Positions 7,594 to 16,481 of a DNA stretch of 35,295 nt are shown here, piece by piece. The DNA is from Proteobacteria bacterium UBA1844 (GTDB taxonomy: Bacteria > Pseudomonadota > Gammaproteobacteria > Steroidobacterales > Woeseiaceae). The first letter of the stretch is position 1; the number at the start of each line of letters is the position of its first letter. The stretch lies in NCBI GenBank assembly GCA_002338615.1, contig DDIS01000074.1:1070-36364 (forward strand), written 5' to 3'. Below the pieces are notes generated by a model that was not told the origin of the DNA, made no database searches, and worked only from the letters and a program-made list of their open reading frames with translations. The position numbers were made by a program, and so were the translations under genes.

Positions 7594-8781
7594 TCATAGC
7601 TCGCGCAGGGCCTGCGCAACCGGCAGTCGCGCCGCGCGAATCGCCGGGAACAGGCCGCCGATCACGCCGATCAAGAGCGCTGCGTACATACCCTGCTCAA
7701 GCAGTTCCGGTGTCACTGCGAAATCAAACACGACCTGGCTGAAAGTCTGGCCATTCAGCGTCGTCACCTGCAGGCCGTTGAAGACGAGGTAGGCGAGGGC
7801 GCCACCGATCAGGCCGCCAACCAGGGCCAATACCGTCGATTCGATGATCGTCGATACCATGACGGAAAACGGCCCGAAGCCGAGCGCTCTGAGCGTCGCT
7901 ATCTCTTTGCCGCGCACCGAAACCGAGGCATACATGGAGTTTAGCGCGCCAAAGATTGCGCCGATCGCCATAAGTACTGTCAGCGGGTAGCCGATCGACT
8001 TGATGAAAACATTCATACCTTCGGCCTGGCTTGAGTAGTACTCGCGCTCACTCATCACATCCGCGTCGATCTGCGGGTCGTCGGCAAGCGCGTGCTGCAG
8101 GGTCGCAAGACTGTCTTCGCTCAACAATTTGACGCGCACTGACTGAAACGAATTGCCACGCCGGTATGCGCTTTGCAAGACGCGTACATCGGTCCAGAGT
8201 TCGGATTCGGAAACGCTGCCGTCGGCGTCAAACAAGCCAACGATCTCCCAAACGTTCTGGCCGAACCTGATACTTGAACCAAGGTCAAGGCCGGCAAACT
8301 CCTGCTGGGCGCCGCGACCGACAATGATCTCGTTCTTGCCCTGTTCGAACATGCGGCCTTCAGTAATCGAGACATTACGGCGGACTTCGAATGCGCCGGG
8401 CTGTACGCCACGAAATGGCACGTTGGCATCGGTTCCGGTACTGCGTTTCTTGACGTCGACCACGACGTATAATTCCGCAGACATGACGGTGGAATCGCCA
8501 TCTTTTAGGACTCCTGGCGCATTGGCGACGATCAATACCTGGTCATTCGACAGTCCGCTGGTTAGTTCCGAGGTCACGCCGCTGCGCATGACTATGGCGG
8601 TATCGTCCTGACCGGCGGACAGCATGGTTCGTTCAAATCCTTTTGCCATTGACAGGATCGCCGCGAATACCAGTACGACCGCGGCAACGCCGACGACAGC
8701 AACCATGGAGGCACCGGCACGCTGCGGCAGATTCTTGAGGTTCAGCCAGGTGACGGCAAATAGTTGCTGCAACGATTTCAT
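7594..8781 (-). CDS. ABC transporter permease, MacB/FtsX-like (second permease)
   Basis: A 395-residue permease of the MacB/FtsX type. One N-terminal helix (about 22-45) is followed by a large periplasmic MacB_PCD-like domain (about 50-270), then three C-terminal helices ending in LFPAIRAARLPVAQALREL, the standard FtsX-family tail. It is the last gene of a four-gene cassette with an adaptor, an ATPase and another permease, lying eight bases downstream of the first permease. By analogy with MacAB and DevBCA systems the complex would pull or push substrates across the periplasm; the substrate is unknown. The last codons contain a GCGCAG-GGC-CTGCGC inverted repeat (7603-7617) near the convergent TPR gene. 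Confidence 0.92.
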   Translation of the reverse strand: MKSLQQLFAVTWLNLKNLPQRAGASMVAVVGVAAVVLVFAAILSMAKGFERTMLSAGQDDTAIVMRSGVTSELTSGLSNDQVLIVANAPGVLKDGDSTVMSAELYVVVDVKKRSTGTDANVPFRGVQPGAFEVRRNVSITEGRMFEQGKNEIIVGRGAQQEFAGLDLGSSIRFGQNVWEIVGLFDADGSVSESELWTDVRVLQSAYRRGNSFQSVRVKLLSEDSLATLQHALADDPQIDADVMSEREYYSSQAEGMNVFIKSIGYPLTVLMAIGAIFGALNSMYASVSVRGKEIATLRALGFGPFSVMVSTIIESTVLALVGGLIGGALAYLVFNGLQVTTLNGQTFSQVVFDFAVTPELLEQGMYAALLIGVIGGLFPAIRAARLPVAQALREL

Positions 8782-8789
8782 CGGATATC

Positions 8790-9947
8790 CTAAGCGTGAG
8801 CCAGCGCATCGACGATGCTAAGACGCATTGCTTTGAAGGCCGGAAAGATTCCCGCCGCTATGCCCGCAACAAACATGATGCCGATTGCAAGCATGATCGA
8901 TTCGGGTCGCAGGTAAAGACCAGGCAGGAATGCACCCATGCTTGGTGCAACGATACCAATAATCAGCTTGCCAAGGCCGATGCCAAGCAGCCCCCCGATT
9001 AGCATAATCAGGATCGACTCGGACAGTACAATGCCAAGCACGGACCGATCCTCGAAGCCGAGCGTCTTTAGTACGGCAAGCTCCGATATGCGTTCCCGAA
9101 CGGATTGCGCCATGGTATTGCCGGCGACGAGCAGCAGGGTGAAAAATACTGCCCCCATTATCAATTGCACGATCAGGCCGATATTGCCAAACTGTTTTGC
9201 GAACGACTGCGAAAACGCTGCTTCGGTGCTGGTCTTGGTTTCATTGGCAGAATTTTGAAACTGCTTGTCTACGGCGTTGGCAACCTCTGCCGGATTCGCT
9301 CCTTTCTCAACGCGCAATATGTACCAGCCGACGGTTCCTTTGGCGAAACGTCGCGCTTCTTCAAAATAGTCATGCTGGAATAACAGGTACGCTGATGAGC
9401 CGCGCGGATCATTGCTCGAGATAATGCCCTCAATATCGAACTCCCAGGTACGCCCGCCATCTTCTTTGGTCCAGATCGTTGCCTGTATCGGTATGCGGTC
9501 ACCGACCTTGAGATTGAATTGCTCCGCAATCTCACGGCCGATGACGGCACCGGTACGATTCTTCGCAAAAGCCGCGAGTTGCTGCTCGGATATCTGCAAT
9601 TCGGGATACATTGAAAAATACGCATACGGGTCGATCGGAAATTGCGGGAACTGGTTACGCTGATCCTGGTAGTAACCACCAAACCAGGTTGCGTGTGTCA
9701 CCGATTGCACGCCGGGAGTTGACGCGATACGGTTCTGGTAGGCGATTGGCAGCATGTTGATAAGCGAGACCTTGTCGATCACGATCAAACGCTCGGCATC
9801 AGCGACGTCTTCCCCGGCTTTGAATGCATAGGCAATAGCGGATAGCAGAGCGAACAGCAGAAACGCAACCAGCACGGATAATATCGTCAGGGACGTGCGT
9901 ATCTTCTTGCGCCAGACGTTTTTCCAGATCAGCCCGAGGTACTTCAT
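8790..9947 (-). CDS. ABC transporter permease, MacB/FtsX-like (first permease)
   Basis: A 385-residue permease with the same architecture as its neighbour: N-terminal helix (about 17-40, TSLTILSVLVAFLLFALLSA), a periplasmic domain, and C-terminal helices ending in GIFPAFKAMRLSIVDALAHA. The block MAQSVRERISELAVLKTLGF is typical of FtsX-like permeases. Its ATG overlaps the stop of the ATPase gene by four bases (ATGA at 9944-9947), indicating translational coupling. Two different permeases beside one ATPase suggest a heterodimeric transporter rather than the homodimer seen in MacB. Confidence 0.92.
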   Translation of the reverse strand: MKYLGLIWKNVWRKKIRTSLTILSVLVAFLLFALLSAIAYAFKAGEDVADAERLIVIDKVSLINMLPIAYQNRIASTPGVQSVTHATWFGGYYQDQRNQFPQFPIDPYAYFSMYPELQISEQQLAAFAKNRTGAVIGREIAEQFNLKVGDRIPIQATIWTKEDGGRTWEFDIEGIISSNDPRGSSAYLLFQHDYFEEARRFAKGTVGWYILRVEKGANPAEVANAVDKQFQNSANETKTSTEAAFSQSFAKQFGNIGLIVQLIMGAVFFTLLLVAGNTMAQSVRERISELAVLKTLGFEDRSVLGIVLSESILIMLIGGLLGIGLGKLIIGIVAPSMGAFLPGLYLRPESIMLAIGIMFVAGIAAGIFPAFKAMRLSIVDALAHA

Positions 9948-10633
9948 GCCTGTTCCCGTCGCTCCAGCTTGCCCTTGTCGCAGTGCAAGGTACGTTTGGC
10001 ATAGTCGGCCGCTTGTGCATCGTGTGTAACCATTACGATCGTTTTGCCGTGCTCGCTATTCAGAATCTGCAGGAGTCTCAGTATTTCGTCGGCCGTGCTG
10101 CGATCAAGATCGCCAGTAGGTTCATCACAAAGCAGCAATGTCGGGTCTGAGACAATCGCGCGCGCAATTGCCACACGCTGTTCCTGGCCGCCGGAGAGTT
10201 CGCGCGGGTAATGTTTCGCGCGTTCCTTGAGCCCGACTATGTCCAGTGCTATGGCCGCACGCTTCGCGCGTTCAGCGCGGTTAAAGCTGGTCAACAGCAA
10301 CGGCAGCTCGACGTTTTTCTGTGCGTTCAGTATGGGTAGCAGGTTGTAAAACTGGAAGATGAAACCAACGTGCGTGGCGCGCCAGCGCGACAGCTGGCTA
10401 TTGGACATGTCGGAAAGCACGGCATCGCCGACCCGAACGGTACCGGCGCTTGGCTTGTCGAGCCCGCCAAGCAAGTTGAGCAGGGTCGTTTTACCCGATC
10501 CCGACGGCCCCATGATGGCCAGAAAGTCCCCAGCGGGAATGCCGAGATCCAGTTCGTGCAGGACTTCGACTCTTTCTTTACCCTTCTGATAGCTGCGGCT
10601 GACGCTCGTCAGCTCAGCGAGTGTATCGTTCAT
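9944..10633 (-). CDS. ABC transporter ATP-binding protein, LolD/MacB-like
   Basis: A 229-residue ATPase of the LolD/MacB/DevA class. Motifs are Walker [11 protein letters not shown]-loop [23 protein letters not shown], signature [15 protein letters not shown], Walker [13 protein letters not shown] and the H-loop VMVTHD, all intact. [24 protein letters not shown] at the start is family-typical. It supplies energy to the two permeases downstream, with which it is coupled by an ATGA overlap, and follows the adaptor gene by 38 bases. The E in LSGGQEQR replaces the usual Q of LSGGQQQR, a minor and tolerated change. Confidence 0.94.
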   Translation of the reverse strand: MNDTLAELTSVSRSYQKGKERVEVLHELDLGIPAGDFLAIMGPSGSGKTTLLNLLGGLDKPSAGTVRVGDAVLSDMSNSQLSRWRATHVGFIFQFYNLLPILNAQKNVELPLLLTSFNRAERAKRAAIALDIVGLKERAKHYPRELSGGQEQRVAIARAIVSDPTLLLCDEPTGDLDRSTADEILRLLQILNSEHGKTIVMVTHDAQAADYAKRTLHCDKGKLERREQA

Positions 10634-10671
10634 TCGTGCCGCCCCATTTTCCCCGGTTTTATTGCTTGATT

Positions 10672-11898
10672 CTATTGCCCGGTCCTAACCGCTTGACCAT
10701 TGGACAATGCCTCTTCGGCGCTCGTGACCAGTATATCGCCGGCTACGATACCACTGGCGACCAATATTTGTGGCCTGTCTCGCGTGCCACTGACAGTAAC
10801 AGAGCGGCGCTCGAGCGTGCCATTTCTTACCAGCCAGACAAAATCTCCATCGTCATCGCGGTGTAAAGCGGCGGCGGAAATCATGACGCCCTGGACCTCG
10901 GGTTTTTCATTGACGGGCAACGCGCCGAGAAACGATACCTTTGCGCCCATGTCGCGCAGGATGCGCTCGTCGCGTTCGAGAAAGGCGATGCGTACGCGCA
11001 CGGTCGCTTTTTGCCGGTCCGCGGTCGGGATAATGGTGATGACCTCCGCGGGGATGCGCCAGTCCGGGTAGGCATCGAGTACCGCTGAGACAGGTTGTCC
11101 GGCTTTCACACGTTGAATGTAGGCTTCGTTGACATCAACCTCGATCTCCAGTGAATCGGTATCAATGATTGTGCAGATGCCGGTGCGCGTGAATCCCCCA
11201 CCTGCAGAAACCGGTGAAATCATTTCACCCGGCTGCGCATTTTTGCTAACGACCATGCCGGCGAAGGGCGCCCGAATAGTCATGTTCGCCAATGCGTCGC
11301 GCACCAATGCGACGTTGCGTTCGGCAACAACGATTTTTTCTTTTCCGGTTGCAAGGCGCGCGGCAAGTTCATCGTAGGTCGCTTCGGCCGTGTCGAGGCT
11401 CGATTTGCTGGTTAGATTGCGCCTCGCCAGGTCTCGCAGGCGGTCGCGGTTCAGTTCCGCATTGCGTAGCTGTGCCTTGAATTCGTTGAGCCCTACCCGT
11501 GCCGACTCTGCCTGTGCGAGCGCAAGTGCGAGCTGCGCCTGCTCTGTATCGTCTTCAAGAGTTGCGACAACCTGGTCTTGTTCGACGCGCATTCCTTCTT
11601 CAACAAAGACCTCCGCTACTTTACCCGTCACTTTGGATGATACCGTGGCTTCGCGCCGCGCCACGACATAACCGGCGGCATCCAGCACGCTGTTGGCGGC
11701 TGCGGCGCTCGGCGGTGTGCGCGCAGTTTCTGTCTGTACCTGCACCGCGCCTGTTGCGGAGCCGGCGAAAAACCACCAGGCCAGGCCGAGAGCGACAATG
11801 ACAAGCACAGCGGCGGGGAGCAGCCAGCCACGCCTGGCCGGCACATCGGAGTCGCGGTCGATCTTGAGTTGGTGGATACTCTCGGAGGGGTCCGCCAT
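10672..11898 (-). CDS. Efflux periplasmic adaptor (HlyD/RND-MFP type)
   Basis: A 408-residue membrane fusion protein. A single helix (about 26-44, LLPAAVLVIVALGLAWWFF) anchors it in the inner membrane. The split lipoyl-like half (SVLDAAGYVVARREATVSSKVTGKVAEVFVEEGMRVEQDQVVATLED) comes first, then a long alpha-hairpin (QAESARVGLNEFKAQLRNAELNRDRLRDLARR...). The second lipoyl half (MTIRAPFAGMVVSKNAQPGEMISP) and beta-barrel/membrane-proximal domains follow. ATG at 11898 has AAGGA about six bases upstream. First gene of the export cassette. No outer-membrane TolC-like gene is in the window, so the complex would use one encoded elsewhere or act without it. Confidence 0.92.
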   Translation of the reverse strand: MADPSESIHQLKIDRDSDVPARRGWLLPAAVLVIVALGLAWWFFAGSATGAVQVQTETARTPPSAAAANSVLDAAGYVVARREATVSSKVTGKVAEVFVEEGMRVEQDQVVATLEDDTEQAQLALALAQAESARVGLNEFKAQLRNAELNRDRLRDLARRNLTSKSSLDTAEATYDELAARLATGKEKIVVAERNVALVRDALANMTIRAPFAGMVVSKNAQPGEMISPVSAGGGFTRTGICTIIDTDSLEIEVDVNEAYIQRVKAGQPVSAVLDAYPDWRIPAEVITIIPTADRQKATVRVRIAFLERDERILRDMGAKVSFLGALPVNEKPEVQGVMISAAALHRDDDGDFVWLVRNGTLERRSVTVSGTRDRPQILVASGIVAGDILVTSAEEALSNGQAVRTGQ

Positions 11899-11940
11899 GC
11901 ATTATCCTTGTTATTTTGCCAGTCACGGGCGCTTTGCAAG

Positions 11941-11972
11941 TAGCCTGCCGCGCAAGCTGAGCTGCAAGGCTA
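11941..11972. repeat. Inverted repeat in the divergent promoter region
   Basis: TAGCCT (11941-11946) and AGGCTA (11967-11972) form a 6-bp inverted repeat in the 210-base region between the divergent export cassette and the GGDEF-EAL gene. It sits just upstream of the cassette. It could be a regulator site or a leader hairpin; nothing else supports a function. Confidence 0.25.
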
Positions 11973-12038
11973 TTTAGGAAAGAGTCGGCACGCAATAGTC
12001 AGGGATCGGCCATATACGGTATCAGCCGTTCCGAACTC

Positions 12039-12067
12039 TTGCATTTAATGCAAAAAATACAGTAACT
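12039..12067 (+). promoter_or_regulatory. Candidate promoter with palindrome for the GGDEF-EAL gene
   Basis: TTGCAT (12039-12044) and GTAACT (12062-12067) are separated by 17 bases and fit a sigma70-type promoter of moderate quality about 40 bases ahead of the start codon. The -35 element is one arm of a perfect palindrome, TTGCAT-TTA-ATGCAA (12039-12053), so a repressor or activator could bind there. A second small inverted repeat, ACGG-TATCAG-CCGT, lies at 12016-12029. Confidence 0.4.
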
Positions 12068-12108
12068 TATCTTGTATTCCTACCGTTACCTGTCAAAATG
12101 CCAAAGCA

Positions 12109-14793
12109 ATGACGTCGACGTCTGACAGTTTGCCCAAGAAGCCCGTGCGGCAGCGTCGGCCGCGCGCAGGTACCCGCAACCGCGGCAGTGTCGACGCGTT
12201 GCAAACCAAGATCGCGGTCAACCTGCAGAACCTCGATGCGGCGTGCCGTGATGAGCAGCTGCTCGCGAATATTGGCGAATTACCCGAAGCAACCGGGGTC
12301 GACTGCGCATTTTACTGCGAATTCAGTGCGGACGGCACGCGCGTTGAACGTGTCTACGGCAACAAGACCGGGTTCGCGCGCTGCAGTCCGGAAGTCTTGC
12401 AAGACGAGAATCTTGGTGACTGGCCCTGGCTGGTGCAACGACTCAGTAAAGGCAAGGTTCTCGAAATTCCCGACACGCTTGCAGTTGCGAAAAAAAATCG
12501 GCGGGAGCTCGATCGGTTCAGCGACTTGATGATTGGATCGCTGCTCATGATTGGCATCACGGTTCGTGGCGAGCTTGCAGGGGTGTTGGCACTGGCCAAC
12601 GAACAGCATGTACCTGCCTGGGATACCAACCTGAATCTGTTGATCAGACTGATCGGTGCGTCGCTTGGCAGCGGGCTAGAGCGTATGCGGGGTGAGGGCT
12701 TGCTGGCAGAGTTCGAGCAACGGTATGCACTGATGTCACAGACCGCCAATGACGGCATCTGGGATTTTGATGGCCTGAGCAAACGCCTGCGGCTGTCGCC
12801 GCGCTGGCGCCGTATGCTCGGCTACGAAAGTGACGATGAAGAAGTTGCACTCGATTGGTACCACCTGGTGCATCCGGATGATATGGCGCGTGTGCAGGCC
12901 CGGATGCGGGAGCATCTCGAGAACAAGACTCCGTTCTTCGAATCGGTGCACCGTATGAAGCACCAGAGCGGCGACTGGCGCTGGATGTCGTCCCGGGCAA
13001 AAGCGGTGCTGGATGTGAACGGTCGCCTGTTGCGGCTGCTGGGCGTCGAAGTCGATGTCACAGAGCGAAAATTGTACGAGGAAGCGCTGTTTCGGGAAAA
13101 AGAAAGTGCACAAATAACATTGCAGTCAATTGGCGATGGCGTGGTAACGACGGATGCCAGTTGCAATGTGGAATACATCAATCCGGTGGCAGAGGAACTC
13201 ACGGGTTGGAAAGTAGATGATGCCAGCGGTCGACCCATCGATGAAATTTTTCGCGCGTTCCACGAAGAGACCTGCGAGCCACTCGAGAATCCCCTGTCAG
13301 TGTCGATTCGTCGCGATCGATCGATCAAGTCAGTCCGGCCAACGCTTCTCATACGTCGTGACGGCAATGAATTGTACATCGAGAGTACGGCATCGCCCAT
13401 TCGCGATGGCAAGGGCAATGTAACGGGCGGTGTCCTGGTGTTCCACGATGTCAGTGAATCGCGCGAATTGAATCGACGCCTTAGTTATCACGCGAGCCAC
13501 GACATACTGACCGGCCTCGTCAACCGGCGCGAATTCGAGAATCGACTGGAACGCGCACTGAAAAGCGCGCGGGCGCGGGAAACGTCCTACGCATTGCTGT
13601 ACCTCGATCTGGACCAGTTCAAAATTGTCAATGATTCCTGCGGGCACAGCGCCGGGGATGCCTTGCTCGGCCAGCTGGGTGCTTTGCTGAAGTCAAAGAT
13701 TCGCTGGCGCGACACGCTGGCTCGCCTGGGTGGCGATGAATTCGGTGTATTGCTCGAAAGCTGCAGCCTGGATGAAGCGATGCAAACCGCGGAAGCATTG
13801 CGTACGGCAATTGGAGACTACAAGTTTACCTGGGATGAACGTGCATTTCGCCTCGGCGTGAGCGTCGGCGTGGTACCTATTAACTCGGAAAATGAAGATG
13901 TAGCGGCTTTGCTCAGTGCGGCCGATAGCGCGTGTGGGGCCGCCAAGGAAGCCGGCCGCAACCGGGTCCACAGTTTCCAGGAAAATGATATCGACCTGAT
14001 GCGTCGTCGTAGAGAAATGCAATGGGCGGCCCGGATCAACAATGCGCTCGAGGAAAATCGCTTTGAACTGTTTCGGCAGACGATTCGGCCGTTACAGATG
14101 GATGAGCCCGGCGCCCACTACGAAATTCTGCTGCGCATGCGGGATGAAAATGGCGGCATCATTTCACCGGGACTTTTTATCGAAGCAGCCGAACGCTATG
14201 GTATTACACCGAACATCGATCGCTGGGTAATTCGCAGCGCCTTGCGCTGGCTTGTTTCGGAGGCTGATGAACGTGAGCGGCTTGCGCTGTGTTCGATCAA
14301 CCTGTCCGGCCAAAGTCTTGGCGATGAGAAATTTCTGCCGTTTGTCATTGATCAGTTTACGATGAGCGGCATCGATGCAACCAAGATCTGTTTCGAAATA
14401 ACAGAAACGGCAGCAATAGCCTCTTACTCGCAAGCGAATCGCTTTATCAATGCGTTAAAGGAGCTGGGATGCAAGTTTGCGCTCGACGATTTCGGTACCG
14501 GGCTGTCCTCATTCGGGTATCTGAAGCATTTTCCCGTTGACTTTCTCAAGATTGACGGCAGTTTTGTCAAAGAGATTCTGCACGATCCGATTGACCGCGA
14601 AATGGTTCGGTCGATCAACGAGATCGGGCACCTTACCGGCAAGAAAACGATCGCGGAGTTCGCCGAAAACGAAGAAATCATTACCATGCTCCGTGGCATG
14701 GGAATCGACTACGCACAGGGCTACGGCGTCTCGGAACCCAAACGCATAACCGGCACCGTTTATCGCTTGTCAGCCGATGCGGAAGAGCATTGA
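12109..14793 (+). CDS. GAF-PAS-PAS-GGDEF-EAL cyclic-di-GMP signalling protein
   Basis: An 894-residue cytoplasmic multidomain protein. A basic N-terminus is followed by a GAF-like region (about 40-190), a PAS/PAC domain of PAS_3 type (about 205-325), a second PAS (about 328-450, with DASCNVEYINPVAEELTGW), then GGDEF (about 460-615) and EAL (about 630-885). The cyclase motif GGDEF is at 541-545 with an RxxD inhibitory site (R532, D535). The EAL motif reads EIL (E672), and phosphodiesterase residues DDFGTG (D793, D794), K814 (FLKIDGSF) and AEF are kept, so both activities are plausible. No transmembrane segment. There is no Shine-Dalgarno sequence; a four-codon ORF (ATG at 12098) ends in an ATGA overlap with this start. 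Its 3' end overlaps convergent nadC by 24 bases. Confidence 0.93.
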   Translation: MTSTSDSLPKKPVRQRRPRAGTRNRGSVDALQTKIAVNLQNLDAACRDEQLLANIGELPEATGVDCAFYCEFSADGTRVERVYGNKTGFARCSPEVLQDENLGDWPWLVQRLSKGKVLEIPDTLAVAKKNRRELDRFSDLMIGSLLMIGITVRGELAGVLALANEQHVPAWDTNLNLLIRLIGASLGSGLERMRGEGLLAEFEQRYALMSQTANDGIWDFDGLSKRLRLSPRWRRMLGYESDDEEVALDWYHLVHPDDMARVQARMREHLENKTPFFESVHRMKHQSGDWRWMSSRAKAVLDVNGRLLRLLGVEVDVTERKLYEEALFREKESAQITLQSIGDGVVTTDASCNVEYINPVAEELTGWKVDDASGRPIDEIFRAFHEETCEPLENPLSVSIRRDRSIKSVRPTLLIRRDGNELYIESTASPIRDGKGNVTGGVLVFHDVSESRELNRRLSYHASHDILTGLVNRREFENRLERALKSARARETSYALLYLDLDQFKIVNDSCGHSAGDALLGQLGALLKSKIRWRDTLARLGGDEFGVLLESCSLDEAMQTAEALRTAIGDYKFTWDERAFRLGVSVGVVPINSENEDVAALLSAADSACGAAKEAGRNRVHSFQENDIDLMRRRREMQWAARINNALEENRFELFRQTIRPLQMDEPGAHYEILLRMRDENGGIISPGLFIEAAERYGITPNIDRWVIRSALRWLVSEADERERLALCSINLSGQSLGDEKFLPFVIDQFTMSGIDATKICFEITETAAIASYSQANRFINALKELGCKFALDDFGTGLSSFGYLKHFPVDFLKIDGSFVKEILHDPIDREMVRSINEIGHLTGKKTIAEFAENEEIITMLRGMGIDYAQGYGVSEPKRITGTVYRLSADAEEH

Positions 14794-15618
14794 GAGGTCT
14801 GCGGCTCGGATGTTCTTTGTCAATGCACCTATGGAAATATAGTCGACGCCAGTCTCGGCAATTCTGCGTATGCTTTCCAGAGTGACGTTTCCGGAGGCTT
14901 CCAGTTCCGCAGCGAGGTAGCCGTAGTCAGTATTAATGCGTACGGCCTCGGCGAGGTCTTCGATGGCAAAGTTGTCCAGCAATATTCGTGCGGCACCCGC
15001 GTCCAGCGCTGCGCGTAATTCTTCCAGCGATTCCACTTCGATTTCCACGAGTACATCGTCTGCTTGCTCGCGTGCATTGTTGAGTGCCTGCGAAATTCCG
15101 CCCGCACTCTTGATGGCATTTTCCTTAATCAGGATTGCATCGAACAGACCGACACGGTGGTTGCTGCCGCCACCCATGCGCACTGCGTATTTTTGCGCAA
15201 GCCTCAGGCCTGGAATGGTCTTGCGCGTATCGAGTATGCGGGTGCCTGTTCCTGCAACGGCCTGCACGTAGGCAGCTGTTTGCGTCGCGGTTCCGGAAAG
15301 AGTCTGCAGAAAGTTCAAGGCGCTACGTTCGCCGCTGAGTAGAGCTCGCGCTTTGCCGACCAGCTTGCAGACGACATCATCCACGTCAGCCGTCTGGCCG
15401 TCGCCGATGTACCAGTCGATGACAAGCTGCTGGTCGAGCTGTCGAAAAACTTCGTCGACCCAGGCCTGGCCCGCAAGCACCAGCGGTTCGCGTGCGATTA
15501 TGCTTGCACCGGATACCGTGTCCGCGTCGATAAGGGTAGCGGTGAGGTCACCGCTACCGATATCTTCGGCCAGCGCATCGCGAACGTTGCGCTGAATAGC
15601 GTCTTCGAGCTGACTCAT
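14770..15618 (-). CDS. nadC: Nicotinate-nucleotide pyrophosphorylase (quinolinate phosphoribosyltransferase)
   Basis: A 282-residue NadC, full length. It converts quinolinate and PRPP to nicotinate mononucleotide in de novo NAD synthesis. Diagnostic blocks: ALAEDIGSGDLTA, SGERSALNFLQTLSGTAT, DTRKTIPGLRLAQKYAVRMGGGSNHRVGLFDAILIKENAI and VEIEVESLEEL...ARILLDNF, with the ending GVDYISIGALTKNIRAADLSM. Active-site Arg/Lys/His residues in these blocks are present. No nadA or nadB is nearby. The start ATG at 15618 has no strong ribosome binding site. The gene's end overlaps the end of the convergent GGDEF-EAL gene by 24 bases. Confidence 0.96.
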   Translation of the reverse strand: MSQLEDAIQRNVRDALAEDIGSGDLTATLIDADTVSGASIIAREPLVLAGQAWVDEVFRQLDQQLVIDWYIGDGQTADVDDVVCKLVGKARALLSGERSALNFLQTLSGTATQTAAYVQAVAGTGTRILDTRKTIPGLRLAQKYAVRMGGGSNHRVGLFDAILIKENAIKSAGGISQALNNAREQADDVLVEIEVESLEELRAALDAGAARILLDNFAIEDLAEAVRINTDYGYLAAELEASGNVTLESIRRIAETGVDYISIGALTKNIRAADLSMLFRIG

Positions 15619-15669
15619 CGCGAGAGGGTATTGCTCACTGGGCGGGCCGGTATCTGTTGCCGCAGGCGA

Positions 15670-16272
15670 CTAGATGAAAAAGCCACCGTGCCCGTAGCCG
15701 ACCATGCTCATGATCATGGGAATGGACAGGAGTGTATTGGTACGCGAAGCGATGAACGCTACTTTGCGCGCCTTCGCAATTTCTTCCGGCGTCGCAGGCT
15801 TTATGCCAAGGATTTTTTTCTGGTTCGGCCAGATTAGTCCCCAGACGTTGTACAGCATGATCGTGCCCAGCCACGCGCCGACGCCGATGATCAGGTCCTG
15901 CGAGGTCGAACCTTCCATCATACCGAGCGAGAAAGCGTGGAAGAACCGGCCAAGATGGAATAAATAGGAAGCACCGGTCAACCAGGTCAGCACCGCTCCC
16001 CAGCGAAACCACCACAGCGCACGAGGCGCAACGTACTTTGTGATGCCGGCACCGCCTGGACCACCCTGGTCGGACGCAGCATCGGCCAACGCCGGTACCT
16101 GCACAAAATTGAAATAATAAAGGAGTCCAATCCAGGTAATTCCGGCGAGTACGTGGATCCAGACGATCAGACTGCCTACATTAAGATTGACGCCCGTTGT
16201 TATTATTGCAATGGCGACGGCCAGAATCACGCCGCTTGTGATTGTGCCCGCTACACTCTTTAATGGGTTCAT
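15670..16272 (-). CDS. PuuD-like (urate hydroxylase N-terminal family) membrane protein
   Basis: A 200-residue integral membrane protein resembling the membrane domain of PuuD (PF06181-like): VWIHVLAGITWIGLLYYFNFVQVPAL, then PRALWWFRWGAVLTWLTGASYL, and GAWLGTIMLYNVWGLIWPNQKKILG. Four or more helices are visible. Full PuuD proteins carry a C-terminal cytochrome c domain; this one ends after the membrane part and has no CxxCH motif. Without neighbours for purine breakdown, urate oxidation is not supported. A haem- or quinone-linked electron-transfer role is possible from the conserved His and Trp residues but is inference. ATG at 16272 has a GGGAG site. It lies 51 bases ahead of nadC in the same direction. 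Confidence 0.8.
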   Translation of the reverse strand: MNPLKSVAGTITSGVILAVAIAIITTGVNLNVGSLIVWIHVLAGITWIGLLYYFNFVQVPALADAASDQGGPGGAGITKYVAPRALWWFRWGAVLTWLTGASYLFHLGRFFHAFSLGMMEGSTSQDLIIGVGAWLGTIMLYNVWGLIWPNQKKILGIKPATPEEIAKARKVAFIASRTNTLLSIPMIMSMVGYGHGGFFI

Positions 16273-16481
16273 GTTGAGACTCCCTTTTATTATTGTAATG
16301 TGAGTTTATTTCCGTGTTTTGAGGTCAATATCGGTCGCCACCTGGGTAGCGGCCGGTATTATATACGATATGAACACCAGAACGGATAGCGGCAAAGCCC
16401 GCGCACGGCCGGTCACGGATCCGGTCCGGGCCAAGCTGCCAAATGAGGTTACAATTCGCCACCGGTAAATGGAGAGGAGCT

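Noticed and set aside
7603..7617. GCGCAG-GGC-CTGCGC inverted repeat as terminator of the TPR gene
   Set aside because: It lies in the coding end of the convergent permease, has no T-run and may simply reflect codons for AQALREL.
11899..12108. Riboswitch or small RNA in the divergent region
   Set aside because: Only short inverted repeats are present; no recognised aptamer pattern or intrinsic terminator was seen.
16370..16468. 32-codon ORF just upstream of the small lipoprotein
   Set aside because: No ribosome binding site, no hydrophobic or conserved pattern, Arg-rich composition typical of noncoding GC-rich DNA.
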